This document shows, in pieces, positions 7,784 through 11,761 of a DNA stretch of 11,761 nucleotides. The notes below the pieces were generated by a model. The model saw only the letters and a list, made by a program, of their open reading frames with translations, ran no database searches and was not told the DNA's origin. The stretch lies in NCBI GenBank assembly GCA_029250345.1, contig JAQXFL010000006.1, positions 1-11,761 on the forward strand. Direction: 5' to 3'. Position numbers and translations under genes: made by a program. The stretch's first letter is position 1; each line of letters starts with the position of its first letter. Source of the stretch: Candidatus Poseidoniaceae archaeon. GTDB taxonomy: Archaea > Thermoplasmatota > Poseidoniia > Poseidoniales > Poseidoniaceae.

Positions 7784-8055
7784 GAATCATGGCTGACCGC
7801 ATACCTGAGTCCATACGCCGAGAGGCATTATCGCATGATTTTCAACCCACCATCCGCATTGGGAAATCGGGTATTACTGAGACATTGATTACCGAGATCG
7901 ATGCTCAATTGAACACGAGGAGTCTTGTTAAAATTAAGATTAATCGAGGACTGTTTGAAAAGAAAGACATTCCGAATGTTTGGTCACACCTCGCTGAATC
8001 TACACATTCGGTGGTCGTTTTGGCCCGTGGAAATGTTGGCGTTCTTTGGCGTTGA
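7780..8055 (+). CDS. CRM-domain (YhbY-like) RNA-binding protein
   Basis: A 91-residue single-domain protein. Bacterial and archaeal CRM proteins bind RNA through an IF3-C-like fold with a GxxG loop and associate with pre-ribosomal particles. The loop is visible as IGKSG (27-31). It is followed by family-typical ITETLITEIDAQLNTRSLVKIKI and the C-terminal strand SVVVLARGNVGVLWR, and the domain fills the whole protein. ATG 7780 overlaps the stop of the preceding mini-ORF, and an in-frame TGA at 7777 rules out a longer form. ATG 7789 (MADRIPESIRREAL) is an equally plausible start. An AGGTG at 7763-7767 is 12 nt from the first ATG, which is distant for a ribosome site. It probably acts in 50S assembly or RNA processing alongside RNase P; the exact role is inferred. 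Confidence 0.9.
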   Translation: MRIMADRIPESIRREALSHDFQPTIRIGKSGITETLITEIDAQLNTRSLVKIKINRGLFEKKDIPNVWSHLAESTHSVVVLARGNVGVLWR

Positions 8056-8078
8056 GCAATGAATCCATAGGAAATACT

Positions 8079-8084
8079 CAATAG
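8079..8084 (+). promoter_or_regulatory. weak candidate TATA box for the transporter gene
   Basis: CAATAG within AATACTCAATAG is centred 26.5 nt before ATG 8108, the same distance as the boxes before gap and adk. The match to an archaeal TATA box is poor. The 8056-8107 spacer holds no gene and no clear ribosome site. Confidence 0.22.
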
Positions 8085-8107
8085 TTACCCATAGTTGGAT
8101 TTTCATC

Positions 8108-9856
8108 ATGAACGGTACTGAACTGGTCCGGATGCGTCGCAGACACCCCTCTCAATACATTGCTCTCGGGCTTCTGGCTTTTACTGGAACGATGATGTTC
8201 ACATCGCATTCAATTGCTGGTGGGGGCTCTTCTTCGTCTTCACCTTTCGAGGATATCGATAATTCTCAAGCAGTCCTCGTGGGTTTAGGAATACTCTTGG
8301 GTGTGTATGCCCTCATCATTACTGAAGTAGTTCATCGAACTTTGGCTGCCGCCGTTGGTGGGCTTCTCGCAATTATCGCTTTGAGTTTCTATTCTGAGAA
8401 GTCGTACACACTCGGAGAAGTTACCACGCTCATTGATTGGGAGACAATCGGTCTTCTGCTCGGAATGATGGTTATGGTCGGAATTCTCTCACACACTGGT
8501 CTGTTTGAGTGGTTTGCAGTCCAAGCCTACAAGCGCAGTGGAGGTTCAGTATGGACACTGGTTGTTATTCTCTGTTCTGTAACTGCAGTTCTCTCCGCAT
8601 TCCTTGATAACGTCACTACGATGCTACTCCTCACTCCGGTTACGATTCAATTGGCGAAGGTCCTTGACCTCAAACCGATACCTCTCCTCATCTCTGAAGT
8701 ACTGTTTTCCAATATTGGGGGCGCTGCTACCATGATCGGAGACCCGCCAAATATCATGATCGGTTCCGGTCTTTCATCAGCTGCAATTAAAGATGCAGCA
8801 ATGAAGAAAGATGGGCTGATGCAAGAAGGTTACCTTGAACTGGCGAGTTCGGGCGTGACATTCAACGATTTCATTATCGAAATGGCTCCCGGCATTCTCA
8901 TGTGCATTGTACCGAGTTTCATGTTCCTCAAGTGGTTCTATGCGGAAGAGTTCTCTGGCAGCCGTGTTCGTGACATTGCAGAACTTGAATCAAAGTATGG
9001 AATCAAAGATGCAGCAATGCTGAAAGTTGCTGGTTTCATCCTCATATTGGTCGTACTCAACTTTTTCCTTCACCCTCTCACACACATCGCAGTATCATGG
9101 ATTGCTCTTGTTGGAGCCGTCGTCATGCTGCTTGCAACGGATCGTCATGAACTTGAACAGCCTCTCGAGCATGTCGAGTGGACAACACTTCTGTTCTTCG
9201 CAGGTTTGTTCGTCCTTGTACATGCATTGCAATACTTAGGTGTCATCGCATTCATTGGTGACTATGTCACGAAGGGTATCGAAATGTTTGGTACTTCGGC
9301 TGATGGAGACATTGTCCGCCTCGCCGCTGCGATCCTGATTATATTGTGGGTTTCAGCCATCGCTTCAGCCTTCATTGACAACATTCCCTACACGGCAACC
9401 ATGATTCCAGTCATCTTGCAGATTTCTTATGAACTCAACATCGATCTAGGCCCCCTCATTTGGGCGCTTGCGTTTGGCGCTTGCCTTGGTGGAAATGGAA
9501 CATTGATTGGTGCTTCGGCCAACGTTGTCACCGCTGGTATGTCGGAAGAAGCAGGCTATCCGATTTCATTTAATGAATTCTTCAAAGCCGGTTTTCCAAT
9601 AATGATTCTTACTACTGCGATTGTTTCGCTGTACATGATGCTGGTTTACGTTGTCGGCGCCGATGGCGGTGCAACCGTCTGGAAGCTTGTTTGTATCGGC
9701 ATTACCGTGTTCGGAATTGTCGCTCAGTTGGCTCGTGGACGCTCGAAAGGCAAGAACTTCGCTGAGTCATTGGTTGACGATGACTTGGATGCGTTAACGG
9801 ACATTGCAGAACGAGCAGTAGATCTCATCAAGGGTGTCAAGAGTTCCGAAGAGTGA
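8108..9856 (+). CDS. ArsB/NhaD-family ion transporter (ion transporter superfamily)
   Basis: A 582-residue polytopic membrane protein. Many hydrophobic segments are visible, at about 16-34, 53-72, 77-94, 111-130, 148-166, 189-207, 258-275, 306-322, 327-344, 358-384, 403-424, 447-467, 495-516 and 525-541. Two similar halves each carry the family hallmarks. The first half has SAFLDNVTT (163-171) and GGAATMIGDPPNIMIG (204-219). The second has SAFIDNIPYT (420-429) and GGNGTLIGASANVV (461-474). These Asp-Asn re-entrant motifs define the ArsB/NhaD/P-protein group, whose members exchange Na+/H+, export arsenite or carry anions and dicarboxylates. No arsR or arsenate reductase gene is adjacent, so arsenite export is not supported. 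A Na+/H+ or anion role in a marine cell is inference. The acidic C-terminal tail (about 551-582) is presumably cytoplasmic. It appears to be a single-gene unit. Confidence 0.9.
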   Translation: MNGTELVRMRRRHPSQYIALGLLAFTGTMMFTSHSIAGGGSSSSSPFEDIDNSQAVLVGLGILLGVYALIITEVVHRTLAAAVGGLLAIIALSFYSEKSYTLGEVTTLIDWETIGLLLGMMVMVGILSHTGLFEWFAVQAYKRSGGSVWTLVVILCSVTAVLSAFLDNVTTMLLLTPVTIQLAKVLDLKPIPLLISEVLFSNIGGAATMIGDPPNIMIGSGLSSAAIKDAAMKKDGLMQEGYLELASSGVTFNDFIIEMAPGILMCIVPSFMFLKWFYAEEFSGSRVRDIAELESKYGIKDAAMLKVAGFILILVVLNFFLHPLTHIAVSWIALVGAVVMLLATDRHELEQPLEHVEWTTLLFFAGLFVLVHALQYLGVIAFIGDYVTKGIEMFGTSADGDIVRLAAAILIILWVSAIASAFIDNIPYTATMIPVILQISYELNIDLGPLIWALAFGACLGGNGTLIGASANVVTAGMSEEAGYPISFNEFFKAGFPIMILTTAIVSLYMMLVYVVGADGGATVWKLVCIGITVFGIVAQLARGRSKGKNFAESLVDDDLDALTDIAERAVDLIKGVKSSEE

Positions 9857-9917
9857 CGAACACATTTCTCCGTTGAATTGAAGTGCCATGGGTTCATGGT
9901 AAGTATCGGGGAACACC

Positions 9918-11366
9918 ATGTTTGAATGCAAAGTCTGTGGTCTTCTCTCATTGGGGGGCTCAGCATGCCCGGCGTGCGGAAGTTTACTTTTGGTCGACCT
10001 GACACTTGAAGACGGTGATTCAAGTCCTCTTCCGAGCGAGGTTCCAGGATTGGATGATGCTGTTGCCTCCTGGTATGAACTTGAGGGAATTGAACAACCA
10101 AAGCCTCCCGAGGAAGAACCTCCACAACCCTCGTCCAGTACAGGTTCTCTGCCGTTTGGATTCTCAGGAGAATCGAACACGAATGTCTCGAGGCTACCGT
10201 TTGGCGTGGGGAGTTACGCTACTGGAGTGCCCTTTGCCGAAGATGACGAAGTCCTTCCAATGGTGAGTGAACAACACCGACAAACATCGGCACCTGCAGA
10301 AGTTGCAGTCGAAACACCTTCTCCAATTTCGCCTCAAACCAATGCAGTCACACCTCCACCTCAAGTCCCAGAAACTCTCCAAGTCCATTCCGTGCCTGAA
10401 CCTGTATCATTGCCTTCAGCCGTGCCTCAAACAGTTCCACAGCCAGTTTTCGCACAACCTCCCGCTCCAGTGCCGCAACCTGCTCCAACCCTAACGGCTG
10501 TGCCCGATGCCGCACCATTGGCATCGTCGGAACCCCTACGCGTTGAACCAGCACCTTCTCTGCCGCGTATCGAAGTGGTCGAGCCGCAAGAAGTCCGAGT
10601 GGCTGCTGTCGAACTTATGTCACCTCCACAGCCGAGTAATGCGCCCCTCTATGAAGAGGTCCCAGACATGTGGCGGATTGATGCATCTCCGGTGAACATG
10701 GAAGAACTCTATGCAACGGAAGAACAAGTCGTAGAGGTCGTACACTCCATGGATGAAGTGGAAGAGACATACATGCATGATACCGGTGTGGAAGATCTTC
10801 ACCCAGATTCGGGAATCATCTCGTTAGAACTGCACCCTGCTAAGGCACTTGGTGTAAATTTGAACGGTATGCCTGAACTTGAAGAGGTGCTTGCTGAAGG
10901 ATTCTATGCGATTGGCGAAGAATCTTGGGCGCAGGCTGCAATCTCATTTCAAAAAATGGCTGCTAAGATGCCTGGTGATTCAGCAGTTTTCAACAACTAC
11001 GGATTAGCGCTTTTGCAACGTGCTTTGGCGATGGCAAAAAGCAGTGATTTGGAAGTTCAACAACTTTCATCGACACAATTTGAGTCAGCAATCTTGGCAC
11101 TTCGCGAAGCTGCAAAATCATCGCCGGCGAACGGAACGATCCTCCTAAACCTCGCGCATGCTTTGTTGGTAAGTGGGCGAGCCGAGAAGGCAATGAACCT
11201 ACTTTTCATGTATCAAAAGCACAACGAGAATACCCCCGAAAGTGCGAACTTAGAGGCGGCAACGTTAGTCAGTATGGGTGAAAGTGGCCGTGCTCTGGAG
11301 GTTCTCAAGGCAGTGCCTCAAGACGCTACAATCGCCTCAAACATCGCCAAATTAACATATTCGTGA
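9918..11366 (+). CDS. zinc-ribbon, proline-rich linker and TPR protein of unknown function
   Basis: A 482-residue protein with no signal peptide or membrane helix, so probably cytoplasmic. The N-terminus is a compact zinc ribbon, C4-x2-C7 and C17-x2-C20 (FECKVCG ... ACPACG). Residues 35-115 are acidic and include two LPFG motifs (78-81 and 93-96). Residues about 125-250 form a disordered, Pro/Val/Gln-rich linker. The C-terminal part (about 318-478) is helical with TPR-like pairs: LAEGFYAIGEESWAQAAISF, then NNYGLALLQRALAMA, then ILLNLAHALLVSGRAEKAMN and LEAATLVSMGESGRALEVL. TPRs bind proteins, so a scaffold or adaptor role is likely, with the zinc ribbon contacting nucleic acid or protein. No family name can be given. 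ATG 9918 is preceded by CGGGGA. Earlier ATGs at 9888 and 9895 do not lead into this frame. A strong terminator follows, then the 23S rRNA leader. Confidence 0.85.
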   Translation: MFECKVCGLLSLGGSACPACGSLLLVDLTLEDGDSSPLPSEVPGLDDAVASWYELEGIEQPKPPEEEPPQPSSSTGSLPFGFSGESNTNVSRLPFGVGSYATGVPFAEDDEVLPMVSEQHRQTSAPAEVAVETPSPISPQTNAVTPPPQVPETLQVHSVPEPVSLPSAVPQTVPQPVFAQPPAPVPQPAPTLTAVPDAAPLASSEPLRVEPAPSLPRIEVVEPQEVRVAAVELMSPPQPSNAPLYEEVPDMWRIDASPVNMEELYATEEQVVEVVHSMDEVEETYMHDTGVEDLHPDSGIISLELHPAKALGVNLNGMPELEEVLAEGFYAIGEESWAQAAISFQKMAAKMPGDSAVFNNYGLALLQRALAMAKSSDLEVQQLSSTQFESAILALREAAKSSPANGTILLNLAHALLVSGRAEKAMNLLFMYQKHNENTPESANLEAATLVSMGESGRALEVLKAVPQDATIASNIAKLTYS

Positions 11367-11370
11367 AGTT

Positions 11371-11398
11371 CATGTTCGGAATCCGACATGATTTTTTT
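11371..11398 (+). terminator. intrinsic-type terminator between the TPR gene and the 23S rRNA leader
   Basis: CATGT-T-CGG and CCG-ACATG form an 8-bp stem with one bulged T and an AAT loop (11371-11390), followed at once by ATTTTTTT (11391-11398). It begins 4 nt after the stop codon of the TPR gene. Archaeal RNA polymerase stops at T-runs even without a hairpin, so termination here is likely. It would insulate the rRNA gene from read-through. Confidence 0.75.
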
Positions 11399-11492
11399 CG
11401 TTCATATACTCTCGATTTTAACAATTGATTGCACAAGAAATCCAAATTTTTTGACAAAAATTGAATCTCCACAAATGGCGTTCAATGGGTCA

Positions 11493-11550
11493 TTTTATTG
11501 GGGATATTTCGTGCCATTTCTCCGAGGACCAAACCGATTCGTTGATATAT
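11493..11550 (+). promoter_or_regulatory. AT-rich region with candidate promoter boxes for 23S rRNA
   Basis: The 11399-11550 stretch holds no gene and is the most AT-rich part of the window. Two TATA-like boxes stand out: TTTTATT (11493-11499) and TTGATATAT (11542-11550). The second is the better match. It would place the transcript start near 11570, inside the first leader hairpin; the first would include that hairpin. Which box is used cannot be decided from the sequence. Confidence 0.35.
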
Positions 11551-11710
11551 GGGTGGTAAGTCGGGGGGATGCTTAAGCACCCTGATATGCAACATGTCGG
11601 GGGAAGGGCAGAGGAGAACCGTCCCTGAGGAGGCGGTTTTCTGTGGAAGCCGAATTGGCATGAATTAGATACCGAAGGGTTACTCGCATGGTGTGTGATA
11701 ACATACATGT
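11551..11710 (+). other. pre-23S rRNA leader with three hairpins
   Basis: This region is G-rich with no credible reading frame. Hairpin 1 is GGG-(A)-TGC-TTAA-GCA-CCC (11566-11582). Hairpin 2 is a 9-bp stem with two or three G-T pairs (11613-11621 with 11634-11642), extended by TCC-CTGA-GGA. Hairpin 3 is CATG-(G)-TGTG paired with CATACATG around a TGATAA loop (11687-11709), immediately before the mature 23S end. Archaeal 23S precursors are cut at a bulge-helix-bulge in a stem pairing the 5' and 3' flanks; the 3' partner lies outside the window. The leader role is inferred from position. Confidence 0.5.
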
Positions 11711-11761
11711 GAGGCTACAACCCAACTGGGGGATCGCTCGGCTCGAGTGCCGAAGAAGGTC
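11711..11761 (+). rRNA. 23S ribosomal RNA, 5' end (continues past the window)
   Basis: The last 51 bases, starting GAGGCTACAACCC, match the conserved 5' end of archaeal 23S rRNA. GGCTAC, CTGGGGGAT, GCTCGGCTC and GAAGAAGG line up in order with the haloarchaeal GGCUAC, CUGGUGGAU, UGCUCGGCUC and GAUGAAGG blocks, which correspond to the GGUGGAUGCC and GAUGAAGGACGUG region of the bacterial gene. The exact 5' nucleotide is uncertain by a few bases. The gene is on the plus strand. No 16S rRNA or tRNA-Ala lies upstream, so the 23S is not in a standard rRNA operon here. Confidence 0.88.

Noticed and set aside
9888..9902. Upstream ATG before the TPR gene giving a 4-codon frame
   Set aside because: It is too short and has no ribosome site; another ATG nearby by chance is expected.
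10006..10494. Alternate-frame ORFs within the proline-rich part of the TPR protein
   Set aside because: Pro/Gln-rich coding sequence commonly keeps other frames open. No motifs or start signals were seen.
11451..11480. TTGACA resembling a bacterial -35 box
   Set aside because: No -10 box lies at a suitable distance, and the window is archaeal, where promoters use TATA/BRE elements.
11581..11632. Possible C/D-box guide RNA (TGATATG ... CTGA)
   Set aside because: The C box is imperfect, and no proper D'/C' pair or terminal stem is visible. The segment is better explained as the pre-23S leader.
11664..11673. ATTAGATACC, identical to a universally conserved 16S rRNA decamer
   Set aside because: The flanking sequence does not match 16S on either side and the position is just before 23S, so it is a chance match.
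11388..11708. Open frames at 11388-11576 (+) and 11490-11708 (-)
   Set aside because: They lie in the terminator, promoter and leader region before 23S. They start within a T-run or among hairpins and have no family features or ribosome site.

Overview
The window looks like a chromosomal segment of a mesophilic archaeon, most likely a marine Thermoplasmata-type lineage such as Marine Group II (Poseidoniales). This is inference. The markers are archaeal: a type II GAPDH with the SCNTTGL active site, an Rpr2/Rpp21-family RNase P protein, a stand-alone CRM (YhbY-like) RNA-binding protein, and the 5' end of an archaeal-type 23S rRNA. The 23S gene follows a protein gene directly, with no 16S rRNA or tRNA-Ala before it. 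Separate 16S and 23S genes are known from Thermoplasma, which fits. The very large, membrane-anchored, modular subtilase with a proline-rich tail also suits a marine protein-degrading heterotroph.

Layout. (1) 1-505, minus strand: the N-terminal part of a GXGXG (glutamate synthase domain 3-like) protein, cut by the left edge. It is divergent from (2) gap, archaeal GAPDH, at 634-1671, which is followed by a small hairpin. (3) 1736-6700 encodes a 1654-residue secreted protease. It has a signal peptide, a KP-43-like S8 catalytic domain, several beta-sandwich modules, one membrane helix near the C-terminus and a cytoplasmic proline-rich tail. (4) 6745-8055 is a compact cluster: adenylate kinase, RNase P component 4 and a CRM-domain protein. 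The adk and rnp4 stop codons each lie inside an identical TGAGGTGG ribosome-binding sequence, and very short spacers suggest co-transcription. (5) 8108-9856 encodes an ArsB/NhaD-type ion transporter. (6) 9918-11366 encodes a zinc-ribbon, proline-rich, TPR protein that I cannot assign to a function. (7) 11371-11398 is a bacterial-looking hairpin plus T-run terminator, followed by an AT-rich and then hairpin-rich leader. (8) The 23S rRNA begins near 11711 and runs off the right edge.

How the parts relate: the adk-rnp4-CRM cluster and the 23S gene concern nucleotide balance, tRNA 5' processing and ribosome biogenesis. The protease, the transporter and possibly the GXGXG protein concern nutrient acquisition and nitrogen or ion handling. 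Apart from the adk-rnp4-CRM cluster, most genes look like separate transcription units. Three of them (gap, adk, transporter) have an A/T-rich hexamer centred about 26 nt before the ATG, as expected for leaderless archaeal transcripts. I see no mobile element, CRISPR array, tRNA or clear defence system. The most notable features are altered active-site residues in the subtilase, its W-rich C-terminal tail motif, the mini-ORF coupled to the CRM gene, and the isolated 23S gene with its own terminator-shielded leader.
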